From NCBI GenBank assembly GCA_023433705.1, contig JAEYUC010000073.1, forward strand, positions 16,071 through 80,070: a DNA stretch of 64,000 nt, written 5' to 3'. Positions within the stretch are counted from its first letter, which is position 1. Every line of letters starts with the position of its first letter. Position numbers and translations under genes: made by a program. This document shows, one piece after another, positions 26,269-34,738 of this stretch. Under the pieces are notes generated by a model, which was not told the origin of the DNA, did not search any database, and worked only from the letters and a program-made list of their open reading frames with translations. This DNA is from Pseudomonadota bacterium (GTDB lineage Bacteria; Pseudomonadota; Gammaproteobacteria; Steroidobacterales; Steroidobacteraceae).

Positions 26269-27555
26269 TCAGACCCGCTTGATCGCCAGGCTTGCCAGGT
26301 ACGCGCTGGGATTCGCCGGATCGAACGTTTTGCCATCGAAGAATTTTTCGACGCCACGCGACGTCGTCTTCGGAATCTGGGCGTCCGGCACCTTGAGTTC
26401 CTTCGCGGCCGCCCGCCACAGATCCTCGCGATTCACTTTCGCGATCAGCGATTTGAAGTCTTCCTTGCCCGTGAACTTGCCCCATCTGACATTCTCCGTG
26501 AGGAACCACAGCTCGTGGCTCTGGTATGGATAAGAAGCGTTGTCGCGCCAGAACTTCATGAAGTGCGGCGAGTTCTCGACGACGCGGCCGGTGCCGTAGT
26601 CGAACTTGCCCTTGAGGCGGGCCACGATGTCCGCGTACGGCACGTTGAACCACTGGCGTTTCGAGACGATCTGCGCGAGCTCGTCGCGATTCTTCGGTTC
26701 GTCACACCACATGGCCGCTTCCTGCACGGCCATGAGCAGCGCCATCGTCGCCTTGGGATTCTTGTCGACGTACTCGGCGCGCATCGCGAAGGACTTCTCC
26801 GGATGCTTGTTCCACAACTCGCCGGTGGTGAGCGCGGTGTAGCCTATCTTCTGGTTCTTGAGCTGCTCGTTCCACGGCTCGCCGACGCAGAAGCAGTCCA
26901 TCGTTCCGACCTTCATGTTCGCCACCATCTGCGGTGGCGGGACGACGATGGTCTCGATGTCCTTGTCCGGGTCGATGCCGCCGGCGGCGAGCCAGTAGCG
27001 GATCCACAGGTCGTGCGTGCCGCCCGGGAACGTCATCGCCGCTTTCACGGCGTTGCCGGTGGCCTTCTTCTTCTCCAGCGCGGCCTTGAAGGGCTTCGCG
27101 TCGAGGCCGACTTTCAGACTCGCGTATTCGGCGCCGACCGAGATGCACTGGCTGTCGAGATTGAGGCGCGAAAGGATGTACATCGGCGTGGGCACGTTGT
27201 TCTGCGTGACCTTGCCGGTGCTGATGAGGTACGGCATCGGCGTGAGGATGTGCGCGCCGTCGATGCCATTGCCGGCCGAGCCCAGCACGAGGTTGTCGCG
27301 CGTCGTGCCCCACGAAGCTTGTTTGACCACCTCGACGTCGGGCATGCCATGTTTGGCGTAGAAGCCCTTTTCCTTCGCAACGATGAGCGGCGCGGCATCG
27401 GTCAACGCGATGAAACCGAGAACGGCCCTGGTGGTTTCGGGCGCTCCGGTCGCCGCGTACAACGGTTTCGGCGCCAACGCGCCTAGAGGCGGCGCCGCGG
27501 CCGCGGCGCCGGCCGCCTTGATGATCTGCCGTCGCGAAATTTTCTGGTCACGCAT
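26269..27555 (-). CDS. nrtA: Nitrate/bicarbonate-type ABC transporter substrate-binding protein (NrtA/CmpA family), Tat-exported
   Basis: 428 residues. A twin-arginine signal is visible (SRRQIIKAAGAAAAAPPLGA, residues 7-26). The mature part is the two-lobe NrtA/CmpA fold: VLGFIALTDAAPLIVAKEKG, MTFPGGTHDLWIRYWLAAGG, GTMDCFCVGEPWNEQ. It captures anion substrate (nitrate or bicarbonate by family) and delivers it to NrtB. It is the first gene of nrtABD; no nitrate reductase gene is nearby, so substrate is not proven by context. Confidence 0.88.
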   Translation of the reverse strand: MRDQKISRRQIIKAAGAAAAAPPLGALAPKPLYAATGAPETTRAVLGFIALTDAAPLIVAKEKGFYAKHGMPDVEVVKQASWGTTRDNLVLGSAGNGIDGAHILTPMPYLISTGKVTQNNVPTPMYILSRLNLDSQCISVGAEYASLKVGLDAKPFKAALEKKKATGNAVKAAMTFPGGTHDLWIRYWLAAGGIDPDKDIETIVVPPPQMVANMKVGTMDCFCVGEPWNEQLKNQKIGYTALTTGELWNKHPEKSFAMRAEYVDKNPKATMALLMAVQEAAMWCDEPKNRDELAQIVSKRQWFNVPYADIVARLKGKFDYGTGRVVENSPHFMKFWRDNASYPYQSHELWFLTENVRWGKFTGKEDFKSLIAKVNREDLWRAAAKELKVPDAQIPKTTSRGVEKFFDGKTFDPANPSAYLASLAIKRV

Positions 27556-27913
27556 CTTCTGGTAGCTCCCCGTGTTCGGTACGAGCTAGCTAAAGCAAGC
27601 GCTATGCCAGAGATGGACCTGAGGCGCGTGATTCCCGCGAAGTACGTGCGGGGGCCCGCGATGCGCATTTCGAGCGGAAATGCGCACCAGATTCGAACCG
27701 CGAGTCAGGGGGCCTGCAAGAAATGGGGACATTCCCCGTTTTCTGGCAAACGGGGACGCACCTCGATTGGGCGGACCCCCTGCAAGTTTGTAAGCAAATG
27801 GGGTCCGGAAATCGGGGACAGATCTTTTTATTGACGATATCGCGCGAGGAGCGGGCAGCGTCCCGCGCACGTCTCGATATCGTCAATAAATAGATCTGTC
27901 CCCGATTTCGATT
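27556..27913. other. Repeat-rich intergenic region upstream of nrtA
   Basis: About 358 nt without a gene. Contents in order: promoter/leader of nrtA; a perfect 9-bp hairpin at 27662-27686 (TGCGCATTT/AAATGCGCA); a 26-nt GGGACATTCC repeat at 27721-27746, three mismatches from the copies at 22532 and 37390; a CGGACCCC/GGGGTCCG hairpin around 27771-27807; and a 35-bp inverted repeat at 27808-27909. Confidence 0.75.
27808..27909. repeat. 35-bp inverted repeat, GGGGACA family
   Basis: Left arm 27808-27842 and right arm 27875-27909 are reverse complements over 35 nt with one mismatch, spaced by 32 nt. Arms contain AAATCGGGGACAGATC and TTATTGACGATATCG, clearly the same family as 24542-24643 (shared outer half, different inner tip). 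It ends 4 nt from the stop of the hxlR-type gene and probably terminates it. Confidence 0.88.
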
Positions 27914-28273
27914 TCAGGCGGCGCCGCGTTCGGCCTTTAGCAGACTGCCGACGTTGCGCTCGATCCAGCGACCGAAGAGTCCCGCGACGCGCGCCAGCGA
28001 ACGTCCGAGCGGCGTGAGTCGATATTCCACGCGCGGCGGCAGCTCGGGATAACTGCGGCGGCTAACTAGCCCGAACGCCTCGAGCTTGCGCAGCGTCTGG
28101 ATCAGCATCTTCTCGGAAACGCCGTCGACGCCGCGACGCAGCTCCGCGGTGCGCATCGGACCGTTGGCGAGCTGCGCCACCACGAGCAGTGTCCACTTCT
28201 CGGCCAGTACGGCCATGACACGGCGCGAGGGGCACAGCGCATTGAATACGTCCGGAGCGAGGTTCTTTGCCAT
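27914..28273 (-). CDS. HxlR-family winged-helix transcriptional regulator
   Basis: 119 residues. The family pattern is complete: Cys14 in NALCPSRRVMAVLAEKWTLL, recognition region TAELRRGVDGVSEKMLIQTL, wing RRSYPELPPRVEYRLTPLG. Many HxlR proteins sense electrophiles or oxidants through the conserved N-terminal Cys and repress a divergent detoxification gene. Here the divergent gene is a glutathione transferase and two near-identical palindromes lie between them, fitting that model closely. Confidence 0.9.
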   Translation of the reverse strand: MAKNLAPDVFNALCPSRRVMAVLAEKWTLLVVAQLANGPMRTAELRRGVDGVSEKMLIQTLRKLEAFGLVSRRSYPELPPRVEYRLTPLGRSLARVAGLFGRWIERNVGSLLKAERGAA

Positions 28274-28337
28274 GGCGAAAAATTAACACAACCGCGCGCG
28301 GGCTGGCGCAACGATGCGACAGAACTTCGTACGGGAC

Positions 28338-28355
28338 ACTTACCCGGAGGTAAGT
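28338..28355. promoter_or_regulatory. HxlR operator candidate 1
   Basis: Perfect palindrome ACTTACC-4 nt-GGTAAGT in the divergent region between the HxlR regulator and the glutathione transferase. It is followed by AC, and preceded by GGGAC as is site 2 by GGGAT. Arms are identical to those of site 2, 33 bp away centre to centre. Confidence 0.7.
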
Positions 28356-28370
28356 ACCCTCCTACGGGAT

Positions 28371-28388
28371 ACTTACCAGCAGGTAAGT
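28371..28388. promoter_or_regulatory. HxlR operator candidate 2
   Basis: Second perfect ACTTACC-4 nt-GGTAAGT palindrome. The 33-bp spacing from site 1 is about three turns of DNA, placing both on the same face for cooperative binding of two dimers. Confidence 0.7.
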
Positions 28389-28459
28389 ACTTGTGCGCCG
28401 GCAGATCGATCTCCAGACTTGCGGCCCCTGGACAGACATCGAAAGCAATGGAGCAAATC

Positions 28460-29077
28460 ATGCAGCTTTATTACGCCCCCGCCGCCTGCTCGCTCGCCTC
28501 GCACATCACGCTGCGCGAAGCCGGCCTTCCCTTCGACCTCAAGCGCGCCGACGTGAGGACCAAGAAACTCGAGGACGGCTCTGACTACCTCGCCATCAAC
28601 CCCAAGGGCGCCGTACCCGCGCTGAAGCTCGACGATGGCAAGGTGCTGACCGAAGGCGTCGCGATCATGCAGTACCTCGCGGACCAGAAGCCCGAAAGCG
28701 GTCTCGCGCCGAAGAACGGATCGTTCGAGCGTTACCAGCTACAGGAATGGCTCAACTATCTCACGAGCGAAGTCCACAAGAGCTTTTCGCCGCTGTGGAA
28801 TCCGGCCAATGACCAGGCGGTGAAGCAGTACGCCCTCGACAATCTCGCGAAGAAATTCGAGTACCTCGACAGGCACCTGGCGGGCAGGAAGTACCTGACC
28901 GGCGACACGTTCACGATCGCCGATGCTTACGCGTTCGTGCTGTTGAACTGGGCCACGCCGCTCAACGTCGACCTCTCGAAGTATCCCGCCATCAAGGAAT
29001 ACCAGGCCCGCGTCGCGGCACGGCCGAAGGTGAAGGAAGCGATGGAGGCCGAGGGCCTTCTGAAGAAAGCCGCCTGA
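28460..29077 (+). CDS. gstA: Glutathione S-transferase (GstA-type)
   Basis: 205 residues. The thioredoxin-like N-terminal domain has YYAPAACSLASHITLREAGL with the catalytic Cys of bacterial beta-class enzymes at about residue 10, and the glutathione-binding NPKGAVPALKLDDG and ILTEGVAI-like segment. The helical C-terminal domain has the YLTGDTFTIADAYAFVLLNW signature. It conjugates glutathione to electrophiles in the cytoplasm. ATG 28460 has GGAG 7 nt upstream; ATG 28448 is in frame but lacks this. Probably under the HxlR regulator. Confidence 0.9.
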   Translation: MQLYYAPAACSLASHITLREAGLPFDLKRADVRTKKLEDGSDYLAINPKGAVPALKLDDGKVLTEGVAIMQYLADQKPESGLAPKNGSFERYQLQEWLNYLTSEVHKSFSPLWNPANDQAVKQYALDNLAKKFEYLDRHLAGRKYLTGDTFTIADAYAFVLLNWATPLNVDLSKYPAIKEYQARVAARPKVKEAMEAEGLLKKAA

Positions 29078-29087
29078 AATGGGGACA

Positions 29088-29136
29088 GACCTCGATGCGG
29101 ACGCGGACTGCGATCGCATCGAGGTCTTTTCATTTT
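29088..29136 (+). terminator. Rho-independent terminator after gstA
   Basis: A perfect 12-bp stem GACCTCGATGCG / CGCATCGAGGTC (29088-29099 and 29115-29126) is followed by TTTTCATTTT. The left side begins with AAATGGGGACAGACC, so it is built on the GGGGACA repeat family. Confidence 0.85.
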
Positions 29137-29169
29137 GGCTTCGCGCGCAGCCGTGACCTCATTTCCATC

Positions 29170-29796
29170 TCACAGTCGATAGCGTACGCCCACGAAGATT
29201 TCGTCCTGCAACGTCCGCTTCCCTGAACCGTCGGTGAGATCGAACTCGAACCACCGCATCCCGGCGAACGCGATGACTCGATCGGAGAGCCGCATTTCCG
29301 CGCGCGCGCTCAGGTCCACGAGATTGTCGGCCGAGCCGAACGTCAGGATGTCCGGCGCATAAAACGCCTGTCCCGCGATCGCGAAGCGATGCGACGGATC
29401 CATGAACCACCGCAGTTCCGCGCCGATGCTCACCGCCATGACGTCCTGGTTTTCCTCTTCGAGCAGCGCCGCATAAAGCTGCGGGCCCACCGAGATGTCG
29501 AAGTACTTGCCGAGTTCGACGGGCCACAACATGCCGGCGCTCAGCACGATGTCGCGCTCCTCGCTCAGGAAGCCGCTGCCCATCAGCCGCCGCTCGGTGC
29601 CTTCGATGTCGTCGTAGTAGCGCAGCAGTATCGTGTCGTTGCTGAGCGCCGCTTCGGCCGCGCCCCGGTCCTCCGCCGCGGGCGCCTGCTGCGCCATTAC
29701 CGGCAGGCTCGCGAAGAAGCCCAGTAGCAGGATCGCTATTGTCGTCAGCCTGGTGGTCGATCGGGACCTGACCATCCGTGATCTGTATGCGCTCAT
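29170..29796 (-). CDS. YfaZ-like outer membrane protein
   Basis: 208 residues with a signal peptide (LTTIAILLLGFFASLPVMAQ, cleavage after MAQ). The mature part is predicted all-beta with alternating residues (FDISVGPQLYAALLEEENQD, AEMRLSDRVIAFAGMRWFEF) and ends with a membrane-strand-like FVGVRYRL, aromatic/Leu-terminated as for beta-barrels. This matches the YfaZ family. Role unknown. Its 3' end faces the gstA terminator, which may serve both genes. ATG 29796 is chosen; ATG 29775 is possible. Confidence 0.75.
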   Translation of the reverse strand: MSAYRSRMVRSRSTTRLTTIAILLLGFFASLPVMAQQAPAAEDRGAAEAALSNDTILLRYYDDIEGTERRLMGSGFLSEERDIVLSAGMLWPVELGKYFDISVGPQLYAALLEEENQDVMAVSIGAELRWFMDPSHRFAIAGQAFYAPDILTFGSADNLVDLSARAEMRLSDRVIAFAGMRWFEFDLTDGSGKRTLQDEIFVGVRYRL

Positions 29797-29951
29797 GAGA
29801 AACGGGTCCTTGTTGGGCAGCATCGCTGCGGGAGTTCGACCGTTCCGCGAGGTCGAGCCGGAGACTACGCCGGCACGCTTTGGGGGTTGATGCTCGAAGT
29901 GCGGCTCTCGACGTAGGACGCGCGCTCTTCCGGGCCGAGAACGGCCGCCAC

Positions 29952-30689
29952 CTAGGCAAGAATCAGCGCGATCCCACCTGCAATCGCCGCCAGTCCGGCG
30001 ATCCGGGGCACCACGCGCGGATACGGCAGGACTTTCTCGAGCAGCACGTACACCATGAGCCCGGCTATCCACAGCAGGTTCATGACCCCGAACGCGAACA
30101 GCAGGACCATGAGCATCCAGCAACAGCCGATGCAGTACAGCCCGTGCAGGAATCCGAGCCGGATCGATCCGCGCGCGCCCGGCTGGAATCCGCCGTGTCG
30201 CTGCACGAACGACAGCGGCGCGCGACATTGAGACAGGCAGGCGTCCTTGACCGGCAGGAACTGGTATACGCCCGCGGCGATCAGCAGCGCCGCGCCGATG
30301 CCGCGGCTCGTGCCCGCCATCATCGGCGTGACGAGCGCACGCCATTCGAGCAACCACTGCAGCAGCGTGGCCGCGAGCGCGAACCCCGTCCACGCGAGTA
30401 GATAGCCCGCCGCGAACCACCATGGCGGCGCGAATTCGTGGCCGCGCGCCGCTCCCTGCCGCGCGACCTGCGCGTAGAGCAGCACCATCGGCGCGACCGA
30501 GGGGGTCATCATCCCGACCATCATCACGGCCCACATCGCGAACATGAACGCGAAGTGCCAGGCCGACCACGGGATGAAATCCGGCGACATCATGCCGGAC
30601 ATGTCGAAGCCGGTCGCGAGCCAGTAGATATACGAGAGCGCCAGCGCGGTGATGGCGATCAGCGCGCCGAGGACGAACCCGCGGCTCAT
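29952..30689 (-). CDS. DUF2182 integral membrane protein
   Basis: 245 residues, about seven membrane segments. The family core is MWAVMMVGMMTPSVAPMVLL and later the GLYCIGCCWMLMVLLFAFGVMN segment; a CLSQCRAP Cys pair lies between. DUF2182 proteins have methionine- and cysteine-rich membrane faces and are suspected in metal handling. The start overlaps the stop of the DUF1326 gene (ATGA), the usual genomic partner. Confidence 0.85.
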   Translation of the reverse strand: MSRGFVLGALIAITALALSYIYWLATGFDMSGMMSPDFIPWSAWHFAFMFAMWAVMMVGMMTPSVAPMVLLYAQVARQGAARGHEFAPPWWFAAGYLLAWTGFALAATLLQWLLEWRALVTPMMAGTSRGIGAALLIAAGVYQFLPVKDACLSQCRAPLSFVQRHGGFQPGARGSIRLGFLHGLYCIGCCWMLMVLLFAFGVMNLLWIAGLMVYVLLEKVLPYPRVVPRIAGLAAIAGGIALILA

Positions 30690-31324
30690 CAGTCGATGAT
30701 GCCGTCCTGGCTCAGGTGCAGCTCCGCGAACTGTCCGTATGAATCCGCGAGCTCGTACGTTACCGGCCCGGTCGCCTTCGTCCAGCCGCGGCCGATTTCG
30801 GCCTTCTTGAATTCGAATCCGCCGACGGGTTCGATGCGGATGCGATGCTCTTCTCCGCTGATCGGGTTCACGATGGGCTCGCCGCGCTGCTCGATGTAGC
30901 CGGGCACGCGCAGACGCGCGCGGCGCTTGTCGATGTCGACCTCGAAATCGATGTCGGCGAACACCGGGTCGTGCACCTTGCTCAGCATCGAGAAGAACAC
31001 CTGGAACATCGTGGCCCCCGGGCGCGTGTCCTGGCCGCTCATGATGCGAAGCAACGCGTTGCGCTGCGCCTCGTCGGCACGCTTGTCGACGATGGGCACG
31101 GCCTCGCCGTTGCCCATGTGGATGGCGCCCGGATACCGGAAGATGCCGGCGATCTTGAGTCCGCTCAGATCGACGTCGCCATGGCGGCCCCTATCTATCT
31201 GTATGCCGACGACCGCGGAGCAGTTGCCGTAGGTAGGTGGCGCGTTGAACTGGCAGGGACAGCCGTACGAGCAGTTGCAGTTCGCGAATTCGCGGCCGTG
31301 GAGGTTCCACTTCGTCTCGCTCAT
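30689..31324 (-). CDS. DUF1326 protein
   Basis: 211 residues, no signal peptide. The conserved N-terminal motif is EFANCNCSYGCPCQFN, with four closely spaced Cys residues that could bind a metal. DUF1326 and DUF2182 genes commonly sit together, and both are Cys-rich, suggesting a shared metal-related job; this is inference. ATG 31324 is chosen because the longer in-frame start at 31375 adds a non-conserved extension. Confidence 0.85.
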   Translation of the reverse strand: MSETKWNLHGREFANCNCSYGCPCQFNAPPTYGNCSAVVGIQIDRGRHGDVDLSGLKIAGIFRYPGAIHMGNGEAVPIVDKRADEAQRNALLRIMSGQDTRPGATMFQVFFSMLSKVHDPVFADIDFEVDIDKRRARLRVPGYIEQRGEPIVNPISGEEHRIRIEPVGGFEFKKAEIGRGWTKATGPVTYELADSYGQFAELHLSQDGIID

Positions 31325-31448
31325 GGCGTCACCAACTGGGTGTTCGAAGGGGTGTGGCGGGGCCGATTGAAGCACGAAGAATCGGTCGCGGAAAGCCTTC
31401 GTGACTTCCGCGACCGATTGGACCGAGTCCTAGGTGCGATTCAGACCG

Positions 31449-34400
31449 TTACTTGGCCGGAAATGCGTACAACGTGTAATACGCGTTGAGCTCCGCCGGC
31501 GCGTTCGCATCGAACAGCGTCTGCGACGCGAGCTTCGCGTGGTACACGCGCGCGAGCTGGCGCGGATGCACGTTGCCCGGCACGTCGGTCGACGCCAGCG
31601 CGATCTCCACGCTCCTTCGATCCGGCGCGATGGCGATCGTGGCGATCGCATCCTTGCGCATGTCGAGCTCGGGCGAACCGTAGTCGGGCGCGTCGCGGTA
31701 GGTCCACGACTCGATCGACAACGCGCTCTTGAGTAGTTCGACGCTCACGCCATTGCCGAGCGGCTGCGTGAGCTGCAACTTGAATCCCTTCGGCGTCGCG
31801 AGCATCGCGGTCACCGCCGGCGCGACGGTCTTGCCGTCCCAGCGCACGTGCTGGAGGCTCGCGACCTTGCCGCCCTTCGCCTGCCAGCCACGGCCGGTCT
31901 GGCCCAGCAACAAACTACCGTCGGGCAGGAACAGCGGACGCATCACGCCCGACTCGAGGCCCTCGAAGAACGGCATGACACTGCCCTGCTCCTGGTTGCC
32001 GACCTTCTGCGTCACCACGCGCAGCAGGTTCGACTGCGTCTGGTCGCCGATCAGCATTTGTCCCGCGAACGGGCCGAACTTCTTCGTGGTCACCCAGGCC
32101 GGATTGCCCGGCGAATTCGCGACGCGGTTGTGCGGGAACAGCACCACGGCCTTCTCGCGCGTATCCGCCCACTTGTCGTACGCGATCCCGGGCGACGCGG
32201 GGGTCATTCCCGGCAGGTCCACGAGGCCGGCCGGGTGGCCATAAAACGCATCCTTCCGCAGCACGAAGAGCTTCGACGTGCCGACGAAGTCGCCCTGGTT
32301 GTCCGCGTACCACACGCGGCCGTCCGGGCCCGCACCAACACTCGCGGGGCTGCGCAGACCCTTCGCGAACAGCTCGAACGTGCCGTCGGGCTTCACGCGG
32401 ATCGTCCAGCCGTTGAAGCCACCCCACGTGCCCATGACGTTGCCGCCAGCCGTGTACGCGGTACCGGTGCCATCGTGCACGAGGTTGAGCGCGAAGTAGT
32501 AAGACCCGTCCGGCGCACGCACCGGGCCGTGCATGTAGCTGTGGTAGTTGGCGTGGTACGAGTGCGCGTCGAACAACGTGTCGTATCGGTCCGCGACGCC
32601 ATCGCCGTTCGTGTCGGAAATGCGCGTGAGCTCGGCCTTCTGCCCGGCTACGACCGTGAGGCCCTTGCCGTCTTCGACCACGACTCCGAGGCTGTCGAAC
32701 AACCCCTCGGCGAACAGGCGCCACTCACCGTTCACGATGCGCCAGATACCCGCGGTGCGGGAGGCCACGACCACGGTGCCGTCCTTCGCGAGCGAAAGGC
32801 CCAGCGCCTCGAAAAGTTGATCGCGACCGTAGTTGTCCTTCGGCGGATAGTAGTTCTCGATGCTGTAGCCCTTCGGCAACGTCGCGGTCGCGGACGTCTT
32901 CGACAACGGCGCGCGCTTGTACGAGTAGTTCGACGCGGGAGGCTTCCAGGCATTCGCCGCCAGGGCGATCGAGGCGCGCAGCGTCGCGTCCGTGTTGCCC
33001 GCGGGCAGCGTCCATTGTTCGCCAGCCAGGGTACCGCCACTCACGGTCGCGCCCTTCAGCAACAGCGGGTTCAGCGCGAACGATTGCGCCGCCGCGAGTT
33101 TCCCGCGGATCCGGATCGCGAGCTCACCCTTGTCGGAGATCGTGGTCGACGATTCGATGACGTTCTTGCCCACGCGATACCGAAATACGGGCGCCGCGAG
33201 CTTGTCGCGCGAATCGCGCGAATAGCCCAGGAACTGCGCATCCTGCGCGGCGATCTTCGCGAGCTGATCTTCCTTGCTCTCGAGTTCGGCCTTGAACGTG
33301 GCGAAGTCCCCGAACTTGCCTTCCTTGAAGGAGAAGTCGACGGGTTTTCCCGCCGCATTCAGCGGGGCGAGCAGGTATTCGCGTTCGCCGAAGGCGATGT
33401 CGCGGCTGTCGTGGCCGAGCGCGAGGCCGCGATTGCCGCGGTTGACGAGCTCACCCGACATGTCGAGGAAGCCGCCCTGCCAGATCTTGACCACCGCGAG
33501 CAGGCGCGGATCGAACGAATAATGAACGCCGTTCGGGTTGCCGACGTGGATGCTGCGGCCCGACGTACCCACCAGCGGACCGCGCTGCAGGCGCACCTCG
33601 TCGCTCACCAGCCATTGCAGGCTGTCCGCCATCGGGTCGTAAGGAGCCGTCGGCGTCTGGTCGACCAGCCGCACGACCGGGCCGCGGTCCCGGGGCTCGT
33701 TGAGCGTGGCCAGGTAGTCGCCCAGCGCGTCGATCTGCTTGTCGGTGAGGATCTCCCTCGCGAACGCGGGCATCACCGGTAGATAGGCCTCGCCGCGCGT
33801 CGGACCGTCCTCGGCGACCGCGAGCTGGTCCGCGGGCGCGCGAATCGAGCGGAACAGGTAGTCGCGGTTGGCCTTCACCTGGAAGCGATGGCCCTCGCCT
33901 TCGACGACCTCACGCGAGCGCGCCTCGGGCCGCATCAGGCCGAACAGGTTGGGCCCCGAGCTCACGCCCGCGGCGTCTTTCGCGACGAGGTGACAGGCCT
34001 CGCAACCCACCGAGTGGAACAATTCCTTGCCCATCGCGACGGAATCGACGAGTTCCTTCTCGTTCGTCTCGCCGCCCGAAACGCTGGGCACCTTGACCGG
34101 ATCGAAGTCCGCCGGCTCGTACGAAACGTTACGCAGCGACAAAGGTCCCTGCTCGACGTAGAACACGATCGGACCACGGAAGTCCTCGGCGTCCCAGCGG
34201 GCACCCTCGCTCGGCTTCTCGAACACGACGTTGCGGCGCACATCGTTGCCAACGCGCACCTCGAGCATCATCGCGTTCGCGACCTTGTTGAATCCGGCGT
34301 CCATGCGCGGCGCGCGGAAACGCGCGGCGACGCTCTGCCAGTCGCCCGTGCCCGCGAGCTCGATGGCATATCGGCCCTGGAGGTAGGCTGTCGCGCTCGC

Positions 34401-34646
34401 GCCTTTCGGCGCGCGGAATTCGAAAGAAGTGACGCTGTCGGCCAGCGCGGCGCGCGTTTGCAGCGGGTTCTCGCGTGACGGCGGCGCTTCGAGCGTGACT
34501 ACGCCGTCGGCGGCCTTCCAGCCAGGGTTGTCGCGTAATGACAATCCCGCGAATCCGGACCCCGGACTCTGTGAGTGGACGACCGAGAAACTTGCAAGGG
34601 CAATGCTGGTCAGAACCGCGGCGGCGCGGCGGGAAAACTTCGACAT
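31449..34646 (-). CDS. Large secreted c-type cytochrome with DUF1080-like and propeller regions (DUF6797-like)
   Basis: 1065 residues with an N-terminal signal peptide (residues 1-26). Residues about 30-180 resemble a DUF1080/laminin-G-type jelly roll. One haem site CEACH at 215-219 starts a cytochrome c domain ending about residue 320, with a Met ligand probably in VMPAFAREILT. The C-terminal ~450 residues look like a beta-propeller glucose-dehydrogenase-type domain (GYSIENYYPPKDNYGRDQLF, PDGRVWYADNQGDFVGTSKL, YGHPAGLVDLPGMTP). This architecture is best known from Planctomycetes and Verrucomicrobia, where such proteins sit with sugar catabolic genes. It likely oxidises a carbohydrate in the periplasm. 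Divergent from a TonB receptor. Confidence 0.75.
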   Translation of the reverse strand: MSKFSRRAAAVLTSIALASFSVVHSQSPGSGFAGLSLRDNPGWKAADGVVTLEAPPSRENPLQTRAALADSVTSFEFRAPKGASATAYLQGRYAIELAGTGDWQSVAARFRAPRMDAGFNKVANAMMLEVRVGNDVRRNVVFEKPSEGARWDAEDFRGPIVFYVEQGPLSLRNVSYEPADFDPVKVPSVSGGETNEKELVDSVAMGKELFHSVGCEACHLVAKDAAGVSSGPNLFGLMRPEARSREVVEGEGHRFQVKANRDYLFRSIRAPADQLAVAEDGPTRGEAYLPVMPAFAREILTDKQIDALGDYLATLNEPRDRGPVVRLVDQTPTAPYDPMADSLQWLVSDEVRLQRGPLVGTSGRSIHVGNPNGVHYSFDPRLLAVVKIWQGGFLDMSGELVNRGNRGLALGHDSRDIAFGEREYLLAPLNAAGKPVDFSFKEGKFGDFATFKAELESKEDQLAKIAAQDAQFLGYSRDSRDKLAAPVFRYRVGKNVIESSTTISDKGELAIRIRGKLAAAQSFALNPLLLKGATVSGGTLAGEQWTLPAGNTDATLRASIALAANAWKPPASNYSYKRAPLSKTSATATLPKGYSIENYYPPKDNYGRDQLFEALGLSLAKDGTVVVASRTAGIWRIVNGEWRLFAEGLFDSLGVVVEDGKGLTVVAGQKAELTRISDTNGDGVADRYDTLFDAHSYHANYHSYMHGPVRAPDGSYYFALNLVHDGTGTAYTAGGNVMGTWGGFNGWTIRVKPDGTFELFAKGLRSPASVGAGPDGRVWYADNQGDFVGTSKLFVLRKDAFYGHPAGLVDLPGMTPASPGIAYDKWADTREKAVVLFPHNRVANSPGNPAWVTTKKFGPFAGQMLIGDQTQSNLLRVVTQKVGNQEQGSVMPFFEGLESGVMRPLFLPDGSLLLGQTGRGWQAKGGKVASLQHVRWDGKTVAPAVTAMLATPKGFKLQLTQPLGNGVSVELLKSALSIESWTYRDAPDYGSPELDMRKDAIATIAIAPDRRSVEIALASTDVPGNVHPRQLARVYHAKLASQTLFDANAPAELNAYYTLYAFPAK

Positions 34647-34738
34647 GGGACCCCCTCCGAGGCGGCTACACTAACCGAAAATTTCCCGTCTGAAACCGGT
34701 TTCCTCCGTTACTCAACCCGAGACAATCGATACACAAA

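Noticed and set aside
34647..34738. Cobalamin riboswitch before the BtuB-like receptor
   Set aside because: The leader is only 92 nt and lacks the conserved B12-box; the receptor's ligand remains open.
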